Source: UBA6244 sp041582875
Lineage (GTDB): Bacteria > Bacteroidota > Bacteroidia > Bacteroidales > F082
Reading direction: 5' to 3'
DNA: 22,372 nucleotides
NCBI GenBank assembly: GCA_041582875.1
Contig: JBFHGX010000055.1
Span: forward strand, 1-22,372
The position numbers and the translations under genes are program-made. Below, piece by piece: positions 14,721 to 22,372 of this stretch (positions are counted from its first letter, which is position 1; each line of letters opens with the position of its first letter). The notes beneath the pieces are model-generated. The model was not told the DNA's origin. It saw only the letters and a list, made by a program, of their open reading frames with translations, and did no database searches.

Positions 14721-16814
14721 TTACAGTTTCAAAATCTTTTTGGTTATTATTCCTGTTTCAGTAGTTATTCTCACCAGATAAACTCCCTGAGCCAAACCTG
14801 AGATATTTATCGATTGTTGATTATTATTCACCGACTGACTGACAATGATATTACCGCTCATATTCAATATTTCAATGAGGGAAATGTTTGCCTTTGAACA
14901 AGGTTTAATGTGTAATTGATCATGTGCAGGGTTTGGGTAAACCGTTACGCCAGGGATAACAATGCTGTTCAAGTCTATTGTATTTGGAATTCCATTTTGA
15001 TTAAAAATAGCTAATCCTTCATCAGTTCCTATCCATTTTGTATTGTTTTTATCACTGGCAATGGTATAAACAGCATTGTCTGGTAAGCCTGAATTTGAAA
15101 TGTCAAAAGTAGTCCACTCATTGTCTTCAAGTTTAACCAACCCTTTTTTGGTTCCAATCCATTTAATATCATCCGCATCGATATCAATACAGAAGATGCT
15201 ATTGCTAGGTATATCCGAATTTGCTATCGTGTAATTTATCCAGTTTGTTTCGTCGAATGTTGTTAATCCGCCATTATTTGTGCCAATCCATATTGTTCCA
15301 TTTTTATCAATGGCCAGGGAAATGACATCGTTATCGGTTAACTCAGAATTTGCCATATTGTAGGTGATCCAGTTTGCGTCCTTAAATTGAGCCAATCCAC
15401 CCGCTTTGGTTCCAATCCATATCGTACCGTCTCCGGCTATGGCAATTGCCTGTATGTAATTGTCAGGTATGTTTGAGTTAGTGGTATTGTATGTTTCCCA
15501 ATTGCTTCCATCAAATTTCGTAAGACCTTCGTAGGTAGTACCTATCCACTTTGTTCCACCTCCATCAATGCCAATTGTTCTGATGAAATTTTCAGGCAAT
15601 TCAGAATTTGAAGTATCATAGGTTATCCAGTTGATGCCATCAAAATTAACCAATCCGACATAACATCCAATCCACATCGAATTATTACTTTCAATGGTTA
15701 TTGATCTGACTCCATCACTTACTAAGCCTGAATTACTGGTATTAAAATAGGTCCAATTTTCATCAGCAAATTTTGTTAATCCAAAACCACTTAGCCATTT
15801 GGCATCGTTTTCGTCAATGGCTATGTCGAAAATAGAATTGGAAGTGAGTCCTGAACTGGATGTGTTGTATGTTGTCCATTCTACCCCATCAAAACTTACC
15901 AATCCGTTGTCAGTTCCAGTCCAAACGGCTCCATTTACATCCGTAGTTATTGTTCGTACACTATTGCTGGGAAGGTCAGAGTTTGTGGAATTGTAAGTTG
16001 TCCAGTTTGTACCATCAAATATTGATAAACCACTGGAACCTATCAACACAGACCCATCATCATCTACGGTTAATGTCCAAACCCATGGCACGGGCAAATC
16101 TGAATTGAAAGAATCGTAGTTGGTCCAATTGGTTCCATCAAATTTTACCACGCCTCCACCGTGGGTAGAAACCCATATTATATCATTGTAACAAGCTATG
16201 GAAGTTACATAATAGATTGGCATTCCTGAATTCGAAGCGTCGTAAGTTGTCCAGTTAACGCCATCAAACTTTGTTAATGCTCCGTGTGTACCAATCCACA
16301 CATTATTTTTATCATCAATGGCAATAGGCCATATGTCATTTGATGGCAACTCGGAATTTGAGGTATCGTAAGTAGTCCAATTTGTTCCATCGAACTTTGT
16401 CAAACCTGCTGAGGTACCAAACCACTTTGTGCCATTGCTATCAATGGCTATCGAAAGGACAATATTTCCCGCTAATCCTGAATTTGAAGTATCATATGAT
16501 GTCCAGTTAGTTCCATTAAACAGCGAAACTCCGTATTCAGTTCCTATCCATTTTGATCCGTTGACATCGATGGCTATCGATTTTATTGAATTATTTCTTA
16601 ATTCTGAATTGGCAATGTTGTAAAAAGTCGGTGTTCCTAACTCCATGTCAATTTTTACCAACCCACCAGACGTTCCTACCCACATATTCTCAGCATCTTC
16701 GGCCAATGCAGATATTTGATTGCCATTTGTGTAGCTCATCCATTGCAAACTTTGTGAATGGGAGATGTATGTCAGGCCTAAGACCGCAATTAAAAATAAA
16801 AATGTGTTTTTCAT
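14721..16814 (-). CDS. Secreted 14-repeat Reg_prop beta-propeller protein with T9SS tail
   Basis: This 697-residue protein has a signal peptide (MKNTFLFLIAVLGL start). It carries 14 copies of the two-component-regulator propeller repeat (Reg_prop, about 44 residues), counted by their WIGT-like cores; examples are KWIGTEYGV, VWIGTHGAL, IWIGTNNGGL and KWIGTDEGL. Blades alternate with FDGxNWTTYDTSNSxLPxN linkers. Fourteen blades fit two seven-bladed propellers. Residues from about 620 form a type IX secretion sorting domain (VYPNPAHDQLHI, then ISLIEILNMSGNIIV, GLAQGVYLVRI, ending TKKILKL). The protein should thus cross the outer membrane and be surface-bound or released. Reg_prop repeats are best known from periplasmic sensors of hybrid kinases; here no kinase is fused, but a two-component pair follows 134 bases downstream on the same strand. 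Ligand unknown. Confidence 0.92.
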   Translation of the reverse strand: MKNTFLFLIAVLGLTYISHSQSLQWMSYTNGNQISALAEDAENMWVGTSGGLVKIDMELGTPTFYNIANSELRNNSIKSIAIDVNGSKWIGTEYGVSLFNGTNWTSYDTSNSGLAGNIVLSIAIDSNGTKWFGTSAGLTKFDGTNWTTYDTSNSELPSNDIWPIAIDDKNNVWIGTHGALTKFDGVNWTTYDASNSGMPIYYVTSIACYNDIIWVSTHGGGVVKFDGTNWTNYDSFNSDLPVPWVWTLTVDDDGSVLIGSSGLSIFDGTNWTTYNSTNSDLPSNSVRTITTDVNGAVWTGTDNGLVSFDGVEWTTYNTSSSGLTSNSIFDIAIDENDAKWLSGFGLTKFADENWTYFNTSNSGLVSDGVRSITIESNNSMWIGCYVGLVNFDGINWITYDTSNSELPENFIRTIGIDGGGTKWIGTTYEGLTKFDGSNWETYNTTNSNIPDNYIQAIAIAGDGTIWIGTKAGGLAQFKDANWITYNMANSELTDNDVISLAIDKNGTIWIGTNNGGLTTFDETNWINYTIANSDIPSNSIFCIDIDADDIKWIGTKKGLVKLEDNEWTTFDISNSGLPDNAVYTIASDKNNTKWIGTDEGLAIFNQNGIPNTIDLNSIVIPGVTVYPNPAHDQLHIKPCSKANISLIEILNMSGNIIVSQSVNNNQQSINISGLAQGVYLVRITTETGIITKKILKL

Positions 16815-17037
16815 TCCTGTATTTTTAAGGTGCCACGATGAGTGTTTAATGCAGATAATAAGTAAAATACAAAATAAAATGTCTTATATCATCTTTCATT
16901 TGATCAAAACGAAGTTACTTAACATATCGAGCAAAAAACGAAAACAAAGGTAAGTAATTTGGTTTGTTCTATATGCCCTGTATCTTTTCGGATAACCTCA
17001 TCAAAATTAATGCCTCGGAAATTTATTTTGAAATTAA

Positions 17038-17057
17038 TTTACAGATTTTTCTGTAAA
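17038..17057. promoter_or_regulatory. Perfect 8-bp inverted repeat (operator-like or hairpin)
   Basis: TTTACAGA (17038-17045) and TCTGTAAA (17050-17057) are perfectly inverted around TTTT. It sits about 60 bases upstream of the TATCTTTG box. Lacking GC pairs and a T tract it is a poor terminator, so a dimeric regulator site is more plausible. No regulator can be named. Confidence 0.35.
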
Positions 17058-17115
17058 GAATATGGAGACTGTCAATAAATAAAAGTTGTGTTAACAGTTG
17101 TGTAAGTCAGTTTTT

Positions 17116-17123
17116 TATCTTTG
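17116..17123 (+). promoter_or_regulatory. -7 promoter box (TATCTTTG)
   Basis: This is an exact TAnnTTTG match 23 bases before the ATG at 17147. TTG triplets occur at 17098 and 17086, but neither has the usual 19-21 base spacing, so only the -7 element is clear. Confidence 0.5.
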
Positions 17124-17146
17124 CACAATCAAAACCAAATTGAATT

Positions 17147-17518
17147 ATGCCTTATACCATTACCTGGATGCCCGATGGGGTACTTATACGCTTGAGCGGA
17201 GAAATTACATTCGAGGAAAACATGAAGTTTAACGGAGAAATATATGGAGATGCTCGTTTCGAATCTTTGCGATATGAGATTGGCGATTACCGCGAGGTCA
17301 CAAAATTTCACGTCTCTGAAAAAGAGACTACTGTAATTGCCAACCTTGAAAGACATTCGGCTCGATGGAATAGTCGCATGAAAGTGGCTCACATTACCAG
17401 CGATCCTTATATGATATCATTAATTCGACAGTACGAAGAATCTATGACCGATACTACATGGGAGTTTGGCTTGTTTGAAACCATGGAAGAAGCCGAGGCT
17501 TGGGTAATGCAAGATTAG
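17147..17518 (+). CDS. 123-residue cytosolic protein, possibly SpoIIAA/STAS-like
   Basis: This is a soluble protein without signal peptide or membrane segments. It opens with two strands (YTITWMPDGVLIRLSGEIT), has helix-strand alternation in the middle (ANLERHSARWNSRMKVAHIT, DPYMISLIRQYEES) and ends with FETMEEAEAWVMQD. The final FxTxxEAxxWV pattern and overall size recall the SpoIIAA-like (STAS-fold) family, but the match is by eye and weak. It is preceded by a clear -7 box. Its stop overlaps the stop of convergent rsmI by four bases (17515-17518), so neither gene has a private terminator there. The frame, composition and upstream signals support a real gene; function is unknown. Confidence 0.75.
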   Translation: MPYTITWMPDGVLIRLSGEITFEENMKFNGEIYGDARFESLRYEIGDYREVTKFHVSEKETTVIANLERHSARWNSRMKVAHITSDPYMISLIRQYEESMTDTTWEFGLFETMEEAEAWVMQD

Positions 17519-18213
17519 TCGCTGCTTGTCTTTTTTATTGATTTACCTTCGACTACCATTACAATTTCGCCCTTGGCGGGATTTTGTTTGAAATGCGCAG
17601 CTACTTCGGTTAGTGTACCACGAATGGTTTCTTCAAAAAACTTACTAATTTCTCGGGATACCGATACCTGCCGATCCTCACCAAAGAATTCAATCATTTG
17701 ATTAATAGATTTTTCCAAACGATGGGGCGATTCGTATAAAGCAATGGTTACGGGCATTTCGGCCAGTAATTTCAAACGGGTTTGACGCCCTTTTTTATGG
17801 GGTAAAAATCCTTCAAAATAGAATTTGTCGCAAGGCAACCCTGAGTTTACCAGTGCCGGTACAAATGCCGTGGCACCAGGAAGGGTATCTACCACAATGC
17901 CTTGCTCAACACATGCTCGTACCAATAAAAATCCCGGATCAGAAATACCGGGAGTTCCAGCATCGGTAATCAAAGCCATCGTTTCGCCTTGTTGAATGCG
18001 AGCCACCAATCCCTCCAATACTTTATGTTCGTTAAATTGGTGATACGATTGCATGCGGGTTTCTATGCCAAAATGTTTTAACAATTTGCCACTGGTTCGG
18101 GTGTCTTCGGCCAGAATGGTTTCAACTGATTTCAACACCTGTACAGATCTATAAGTCATGTCATCCAAATTGCCAATGGGTGTAGGTACCAGATATATTT
18201 TGGGAATTTCCAT
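17515..18213 (-). CDS. rsmI: 16S rRNA (cytidine1402-2'-O)-methyltransferase RsmI
   Basis: This 232-residue enzyme of the tetrapyrrole-methylase fold transfers a methyl group from SAM to the ribose of C1402 in 16S rRNA. Family hallmarks are present: YLVPTPIGNLDDMTYRSV at the start, AEDTRTSGKLLKHFGI, ALITDAGTPGISDPG, LPGATAFVPALVNSGLP, and FEGFLPHKKGRQ followed by ALYESPHRL. Length is slightly below the typical 270-290, as in many Bacteroidota forms. Its ATG overlaps the stop of the upstream M28 gene by one base (TAATG), indicating translational coupling. The 3' end overlaps the convergent gene by four bases. Confidence 0.96.
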   Translation of the reverse strand: MEIPKIYLVPTPIGNLDDMTYRSVQVLKSVETILAEDTRTSGKLLKHFGIETRMQSYHQFNEHKVLEGLVARIQQGETMALITDAGTPGISDPGFLLVRACVEQGIVVDTLPGATAFVPALVNSGLPCDKFYFEGFLPHKKGRQTRLKLLAEMPVTIALYESPHRLEKSINQMIEFFGEDRQVSVSREISKFFEETIRGTLTEVAAHFKQNPAKGEIVMVVEGKSIKKTSSD

Positions 18214-19457
18214 TATTGTATGTTAACCAGATTTAAAAGTAGTTTAAAAAGTCCATCATAGGCAGTAAATGGAAAATCATCAGTATACTTATCCTCAATG
18301 GTATGATAGGCTTTAAGTTCTTTTCCACGGGTATAAATAAACACCGATTTTACTCCTTTTTGGTAAAAAGGACAGTGATCGCTGTTACAGGATTCGCCAC
18401 GCAAGGCGATATCGGGCAATAAATGTTTAACATCGTTAATGGAATCCATTTTTTTTGCCAACTCAGGATACAATTTACCGTTAACTACCGTGATGCCTTC
18501 ACTTCCTGATCCAACCATATCTAAATTGACCAAAAGTCCAATTTCATTCAATGGAAAAAGCGGGTGTTCGGCATAATAGGTTGATCCGTGAAGTCCAGCC
18601 TCTTCTCCACTCAATAAAATAAAAGCAACCGAATATTCAGCAGGGTTTTGAGCAAAATGACGGGCTAAATCCATCACCATTGCCGTGCCGCTGGCATTGT
18701 CGTTGGCTCCCGGAAAGATTGTTTGATCACCCATCATGCCCAAATGATCGTAGTGTGCGGTAAAAACTACAAATTTTTCCGGATGCGTAGTTCCCGGAAC
18801 ATAGCCCACCACGTTTTGTGTGGGATATTGATTGAAAAAATGCGTTTCAACCTCAACTGATATCTTCTTGGGTGACTTGCCAATTGCAGATGAATCAACT
18901 TTAAACCAGGTGGTTTCGCCTACCTCAGCTCCATTTGACACGTGCCAGTATTCCGGTTTGCTTTCCACTAGAATGGCTACAGGAACATGAGGCAGATTTT
19001 GTCCGTAAAGCTTACCAAACGATGGGTCTACTAATAAACAGCCTACTTTTTGTTGAGTTCTGAGGTAAGCCATGAGTTGTTTTGGTGTTGAGATACCCGT
19101 TGGTGGACTCATTGTTTTGAAATTCCCTGATACAGACGGCGAAGAACAACTTACGTAAAAGTCTTTTCCGGGCTTCAATTTTCTGGAGTTTACTTTCAGT
19201 AATACGTTCCCCGGAAAGGTATTCATAGGAAAACTGTATGACTGTAAATAGTTGTCTGTAAAACTGGTTAGTCCCAGATCAGTAAAATATTGAGCAATAT
19301 AATCTGCCGCCAGACTATCGCCCCGGTTTACATATCCTCGGCCATATAACGTATCCGAAGCCAGTGTTTGCACCGTAGTTCGCGCTAAATCTACCCGCTG
19401 TCCCCAAGAAATGGAGGTGCACAGCGTGAGTAAAATAATGAATCCGAACCTCCTCAT
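18213..19457 (-). CDS. M28 family zinc metallopeptidase
   Basis: This 414-residue exported peptidase has a signal peptide (MRRFGFIILLTLCTSISWGQ). A PA-like insert lies at about residues 120-190, and the catalytic M28 domain occupies the second half. Zinc ligands and catalytic residues fit the family: H235 (TAHYDHLG), D253 (GANDNASG), E285/E286 (SGEEAGLHG), D313 (NLDMVGSG), and the histidine in AYHTIEDKY. It probably acts as an aminopeptidase in the periplasm or outside. It is the middle gene of a tight trio: three bases after the upstream gene, one-base overlap with rsmI. Linkage to rsmI looks like shared transcription rather than shared function. Confidence 0.93.
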   Translation of the reverse strand: MRRFGFIILLTLCTSISWGQRVDLARTTVQTLASDTLYGRGYVNRGDSLAADYIAQYFTDLGLTSFTDNYLQSYSFPMNTFPGNVLLKVNSRKLKPGKDFYVSCSSPSVSGNFKTMSPPTGISTPKQLMAYLRTQQKVGCLLVDPSFGKLYGQNLPHVPVAILVESKPEYWHVSNGAEVGETTWFKVDSSAIGKSPKKISVEVETHFFNQYPTQNVVGYVPGTTHPEKFVVFTAHYDHLGMMGDQTIFPGANDNASGTAMVMDLARHFAQNPAEYSVAFILLSGEEAGLHGSTYYAEHPLFPLNEIGLLVNLDMVGSGSEGITVVNGKLYPELAKKMDSINDVKHLLPDIALRGESCNSDHCPFYQKGVKSVFIYTRGKELKAYHTIEDKYTDDFPFTAYDGLFKLLLNLVNIQ

Positions 19458-19460
19458 CGA

Positions 19461-20348
19461 CTAGTATTTACGCTCTACAATTTCTTTCAATTTATTGAAG
19501 GCGGGATGATCATTACCAAACTGACCTTCAATTTTAATTTCCATGAGGTAGGTTTCGGCACCTTGTTTTGTTTGCATGGCATTCAAGTCATCGATTACGC
19601 GGTTATACCGGGATAAATCTCCTTTAAAGAGTTCGTTTACAAACAAAAACTTTTCGTTAATTCCAATGGCTGAACGGATATTTTGCAACCTTTCTTTTTG
19701 CATTCTTCCGGCCAAACTGTTGTCGGTACCCGCATCAGAGAGTTTGTTGGCTACCAGATTATCTGCCACTGTCGAAAATAAATCTAATGTGGTTTTTACG
19801 GGTTCGGCTTTTGGAGTAACAGGTTTTTGTGGTGAAATGATTACTGGGTCAGGTTTCTTTTCAGGAATATCAATTTCAACAACGATTTCAGTTTTTTTTT
19901 CGATTACAGGTATTTCTATGGTAGGCTTTTGAATGGGAGTTTGAACCATCTGCTCTTCAATCTTTGGTTCAGGGAGGGTAATTATCTCTTCTTCTCTCTG
20001 AATAAAAACGTCGTCCGCAATGGGTTTTCCCATCTCAACTAGTGGTTTTTCTTGCTGTTCTACGACGGTTTTTTTCATCTCCACTGGGATTTCCGCTTGT
20101 ATAATGGGTGGAGCTGGAATTTCTGTTTTCGCAGCAGGAATAGCAGGCTTAACATCAATGTTAACAGGTGTTTGTGTTGGTTTCATTTCGAAATCAAGCA
20201 TCAAATCGTACAATTCGGTGGCTTTTTTACGAAGTAGCTCCATGTCGAGCGGGTGTATGTTATATCCAGCTGGTTTTAACCGGTTTACATGCGCTTTTAG
20301 CGTATCTATTTCCAGACTTAATCGGAGGAGAAATTTTTCTTTATCCAT
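19461..20348 (-). CDS. Uncharacterised protein with helical head, Pro/Glu/Val linker and conserved tail
   Basis: The protein is about 295 residues from ATG 20348; the frame extends 11 codons up to a TTG at 20381, but that lies inside the probable promoter. A helical head (MDKEKFLLRLSLEIDTLKAH, LRKKATELYDLML) is followed by a low-complexity linker of about 120 residues rich in Pro, Glu, Val and Ile (EIPAPP, EMKKTVVEQQEKP, VEIDIPEKKPDP). The tail is compact (about 190-295: TVADNLVANKLSD, IGINEKFLFVNELFKGD, YNRVIDDLN, KIEGQFGNDHPAF). I believe similar tails occur in other Bacteroidota, but no function is known to me. There is no signal peptide, so it is predicted cytosolic. It is the first gene of the operon with the M28 peptidase and rsmI, and divergent from tdk. 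Confidence 0.82.
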   Translation of the reverse strand: MDKEKFLLRLSLEIDTLKAHVNRLKPAGYNIHPLDMELLRKKATELYDLMLDFEMKPTQTPVNIDVKPAIPAAKTEIPAPPIIQAEIPVEMKKTVVEQQEKPLVEMGKPIADDVFIQREEEIITLPEPKIEEQMVQTPIQKPTIEIPVIEKKTEIVVEIDIPEKKPDPVIISPQKPVTPKAEPVKTTLDLFSTVADNLVANKLSDAGTDNSLAGRMQKERLQNIRSAIGINEKFLFVNELFKGDLSRYNRVIDDLNAMQTKQGAETYLMEIKIEGQFGNDHPAFNKLKEIVERKY

Positions 20349-20378
20349 TGGTAAAAAGTTCCTTACATTTGTTTCCTT

Positions 20379-20386
20379 CAAAAGTA
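20379..20386 (-). promoter_or_regulatory. -7 promoter box (TACTTTTG) of the 19461-20348/M28/rsmI operon
   Basis: The minus strand reads TACTTTTG, an exact TAnnTTTG match 30 bases before ATG 20348. This supports that start over the upstream TTG, which overlaps the box itself. No clear -33 TTG is visible. The box lies 23 bases before the divergent tdk start. Confidence 0.5.
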
Positions 20387-20409
20387 GAAAGAATATCTAA
20401 ATCATACCG

Positions 20410-21000
20410 ATGTTTCTTGAAAAAGACCATAAGAATAATGAAAGAGCGGGTTGGATTGAAGTGATTTGTGGATCGATGTTCTCCGGCAAAACCGAAGAAT
20501 TGATTCGCCGCCTCAATCGGGCACGTATTGCCAAACAAAAAGTTGAGATTTTTAAGCCGGCTATCGATACCCGATATGATGAAGAAAACGTGGTTTCGCA
20601 TGACGCTAAATCGGTTTCTTCGACGCCTGTTGAAAGTGCATCGCAAATACTTTTCTATGCCAGTGAGTTTGAAGTGGTAGGTATAGATGAAGCTCAATTT
20701 TTCGATAATGAACTCATTAGTGTTTGTAATCAATTGGCCGATCAGGGTAAGCGTGTGATAATTGCTGGCCTCGACATGGATTTTCAAGGTAAGCCATTTG
20801 GCCCTATTCCTTTCTTGTTGGCTTCTGCTGAATATGTAACAAAAGTACACGCCATTTGTATGCGCTGCGGCGATTTAGCCAGCTATTCTCATAGGACTTC
20901 TTTGGATGAAAAATTAGTCCTTTTAGGCGAAACTGATGCTTATGAGCCGCTCTGTCGAAAGTGTTATGCCGAATCAAGGCGAAAGCCCCAAAGCAAGTAA
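20410..21000 (+). CDS. tdk: Thymidine kinase
   Basis: This 196-residue cytosolic enzyme phosphorylates thymidine to dTMP in pyrimidine salvage. Type II thymidine kinase features are complete: P-loop GSMFSGKT (21-28) followed by EELIRRLNRA, the FKPAIDTRYDEENVVSH lasso-side segment, catalytic glutamate in GIDEAQFF, and IIAGLDMDFQGKPFGP. A structural zinc site is formed by CMRCG and CRKCY near the C-terminus. The lead sequence before WIEVICGS is short, as in Bacteroides homologues. It is transcribed divergently from the 19461-20348 operon with only about 60 bases between start codons, so the promoters overlap. Confidence 0.96.
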   Translation: MFLEKDHKNNERAGWIEVICGSMFSGKTEELIRRLNRARIAKQKVEIFKPAIDTRYDEENVVSHDAKSVSSTPVESASQILFYASEFEVVGIDEAQFFDNELISVCNQLADQGKRVIIAGLDMDFQGKPFGPIPFLLASAEYVTKVHAICMRCGDLASYSHRTSLDEKLVLLGETDAYEPLCRKCYAESRRKPQSK

Positions 21001-21056
21001 ATAGTGTATTTGTAATTATCACATGCCAACAGTATTTTTTCAGATGCAATAATTTC

Positions 21057-21064
21057 TATCTTTG
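21057..21064 (+). promoter_or_regulatory. -7 promoter box (TATCTTTG) of the PAS kinase gene
   Basis: This is an exact TAnnTTTG match 27 bases before the ATG at 21091, with a T-rich stretch at 21035-21040 near the -33 position. It indicates that the kinase is transcribed separately from tdk. Confidence 0.55.
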
Positions 21065-21090
21065 ATGAGTTATACGCCAAAGCCCTGAAT

Positions 21091-22254
21091 ATGACACATG
21101 CCTCAAAAAAAATGAAAACCGAATACGCTTCTGCAGAAAGAGCCAGTTTGAAAAAGACATCTGATGAGAATCAAATGTTTGGAAAAGTGGAGGTGCTCAA
21201 TAAATTGCTCAATGTTACTACCTCCATGGTGGCTATTTTGAATAAAGAACGCCAGATTGTTTATGCTAACAAGTTGTTCTTTAAAAAATTGGGTGCTGCC
21301 AATTTGCATACCCTAATTGGCAAACGTCCTGGTGAAGCCATGTTTTGTATTCATGCGTTGGAGTCTCCGGGGGGCTGTGGAACAACTCAGTTTTGTACCG
21401 TTTGTGGTGCCGTAAATGCCATACTTGAATCGCAAAAAGGGGTGGTTTCTGAGAAAGAGTGTCGCATTATGACTTCTGAACAGGAGGCTTTGGACTTAAA
21501 AGTAACTGCAACCCCCTACGCATGGGAAGGTGAAGAATATACTATTTTTGCGATCGCAGATATCAGCGATGAAAAACGCAAGCAATCCCTTGAAAGAGCA
21601 TTTTATCATGACATTTTGAATAGTGCAGGCGGAATTTCTGGATTATCCTCCGTGTTGGAGTTGGCCGAAGATCCAAAAGAAATGACCGATATGGCCCGGA
21701 TTATTAATCGTGGCGCCAATAATTTAATTGAAGAGATTAAATCGCAGCGCCTTTTGAGTGCTGCCGAAAGCGGTGAGTTGGTGTTGTCGTGTAAACTGGT
21801 AGAGAGTATTCCTTTTTTAAAGGATTTGGCTGAACAATACTCGAAGCATGAAGTGATGGCTAATAAATATCTTTACATCGACAAATCAGCTGAAAATGTG
21901 ACACTTACCACAGATGTATCTTTACTTCGACGCATTGTGGGCAACATGATCAAAAATGCGCTGGAGGCTACTATGCCGGGTAGTGCTGTTACTTTGTTTT
22001 GTACACAAACAAAAACTGAGGTGAAAATTTCTGTTCATAATAAAAGCTATATAAGTAAAGAGGTTCAATTACAACTCTTTAACCGATCATTCTCAACCAA
22101 AGGAGTAGGCCGGGGAATTGGAACTTACAGTATGAAACTTTTTGGAGAAAAATTCCTTAAAGGAAATGTTAGCTTTGAAAGTACACGTGAAAATGGCACA
22201 ACTTTCAACCTAAGGTTACCCAAGCAACTTCCCGGATGCAAAGCTTATTCCTGA
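21091..22254 (+). CDS. Cytosolic PAS histidine kinase with a four-cysteine cluster
   Basis: This 387-residue protein has no membrane segment. A PAS domain (about 30-155) opens with VTTSMVAILNKERQIVYANK. Within it lies a cysteine cluster, C86-x9-C96-x5-C102-x2-C105 (in RPGEAMFCIHA, GGCGTTQFC, CGAVNAI), suited to binding a metal or Fe-S centre or to thiol redox sensing. The phospho-acceptor is probably H173 in FYHDILNSAGGI, a variant H-box. The ATPase domain has an N-box NMIKNALEA and a glycine-rich FSTKGVGRGIGTYSMK. The D-box is weak (SVHNKSYI), as in some PAS kinases of this type. No response regulator adjoins it in the window, so the partner is elsewhere. The start at 21091 fits the promoter; M8 (21112) is an alternative. 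Confidence 0.88.
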   Translation: MTHASKKMKTEYASAERASLKKTSDENQMFGKVEVLNKLLNVTTSMVAILNKERQIVYANKLFFKKLGAANLHTLIGKRPGEAMFCIHALESPGGCGTTQFCTVCGAVNAILESQKGVVSEKECRIMTSEQEALDLKVTATPYAWEGEEYTIFAIADISDEKRKQSLERAFYHDILNSAGGISGLSSVLELAEDPKEMTDMARIINRGANNLIEEIKSQRLLSAAESGELVLSCKLVESIPFLKDLAEQYSKHEVMANKYLYIDKSAENVTLTTDVSLLRRIVGNMIKNALEATMPGSAVTLFCTQTKTEVKISVHNKSYISKEVQLQLFNRSFSTKGVGRGIGTYSMKLFGEKFLKGNVSFESTRENGTTFNLRLPKQLPGCKAYS

Positions 22255-22274
22255 GAATAGTAAACGGTCTGTTT

Positions 22275-22372
22275 TTACAACTCAAGGTTTTTAAGTGCAT
22301 CTTTTAATTCGGTATATTGGAATGTATATCCTGCATCCTGAATTTTTTGAGCTGAAATTGCTGAGCCTTTCA
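22275..22372 (-). CDS. C-terminal end of a TIGR01777-type NAD-dependent epimerase (partial)
   Basis: The minus-strand frame runs from the window edge to the TAA at 22275-22277: 31 codons ending SAQKIQDAGYTFQYTELKDALKNLEL. The pattern (helix, then AGYxFQYxxLxxALxxL) matches the C-terminal DUF1731 region of TIGR01777 (YfcH-like) sugar-nucleotide epimerase homologues. The Rossmann domain lies outside the window, so the assignment rests on the tail only. It converges with the PAS kinase gene, leaving 20 bases between the stops. Confidence 0.65.
   Translation of the reverse strand, partial: KGSAISAQKIQDAGYTFQYTELKDALKNLEL

Larger units (their letters stand above)
16815..17146. other. 332-base AT-rich intergenic region between divergent genes
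   Basis: This gap separates the propeller gene (minus) from the 123-residue protein gene (plus). It holds the inverted repeat TTTACAGA-TTTT-TCTGTAAA (17038-17057) and a TATCTTTG box (17116-17123). I see no coding frame with a plausible start or composition, and no RNA gene. Confidence 0.6.

Noticed and set aside
14721..16814. Repeated DNA of about 130-base period read as a tandem-repeat or CRISPR-like array
   Set aside because: The repetition is explained by the Reg_prop protein repeats in one long open frame; units vary in sequence as coding repeats do and there are no spacers.

Overview
The window reads as chromosomal DNA of a member of the Bacteroidota, probably a Bacteroidales/Marinilabiliales-like environmental species. 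Four observations support this: promoters of the TAnnTTTG type, a type IX secretion C-terminal sorting domain, families largely confined to this phylum (DUF4421, the DUF3667 fragment, the ABC-permease/M1-peptidase fusion), and moderately AT-rich coding. The species cannot be fixed from sequence alone. There are no rRNA, tRNA, CRISPR, phage or transposase genes.

Region 1 (about 1-5150) is accessory in character. It opens with the N-terminal part of a periplasmic-binding-protein-like sensor (minus). Next comes a small secreted protein with three EExYIxDIPF repeats (1005-1346), a DUF6629 membrane protein, a thioredoxin-like/small-membrane-protein pair, a DUF4421 protein (minus), a decayed DUF3667 remnant (minus), and a second copy of the secreted repeat protein (4715-5056). 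The two repeat-protein genes share the protein (81 of 113 residues identical), a gap-free 105-bp upstream region and the trailer/terminator. The upstream region holds 9-bp direct repeats at a 21-bp pitch, the geometry of LytTR-regulator sites, about 40 bp before a TAnnTTTG box. This duplicated cassette is the most interesting item in the window.

Region 2 (5251-9791) is a two-gene ABC unit: an ATPase and a 1193-residue fusion of an ABC-2 permease to an M1-type metallopeptidase, closed by a perfect hairpin terminator. Region 3 (9812-11846, minus) is a TorF-like outer-membrane porin followed by an ammonium channel (Amt), apparently one operon with no PII gene in view. Region 4 (12134-16814, minus) holds a 14-repeat Reg_prop beta-propeller protein with a T9SS tail, then a Cache-HAMP-HisKA_3 sensor kinase and its NarL-type response regulator. 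A 26-bp-period repeat tract lies downstream of the regulator.

Region 5 (17147-22372) is mostly housekeeping: a small protein of unknown role, convergent with a tight minus-strand operon (unknown coiled/linker protein, M28 peptidase, rsmI), then thymidine kinase (tdk), a cytosolic PAS histidine kinase with a four-cysteine cluster, and the C-terminal end of a TIGR01777-type epimerase (minus).
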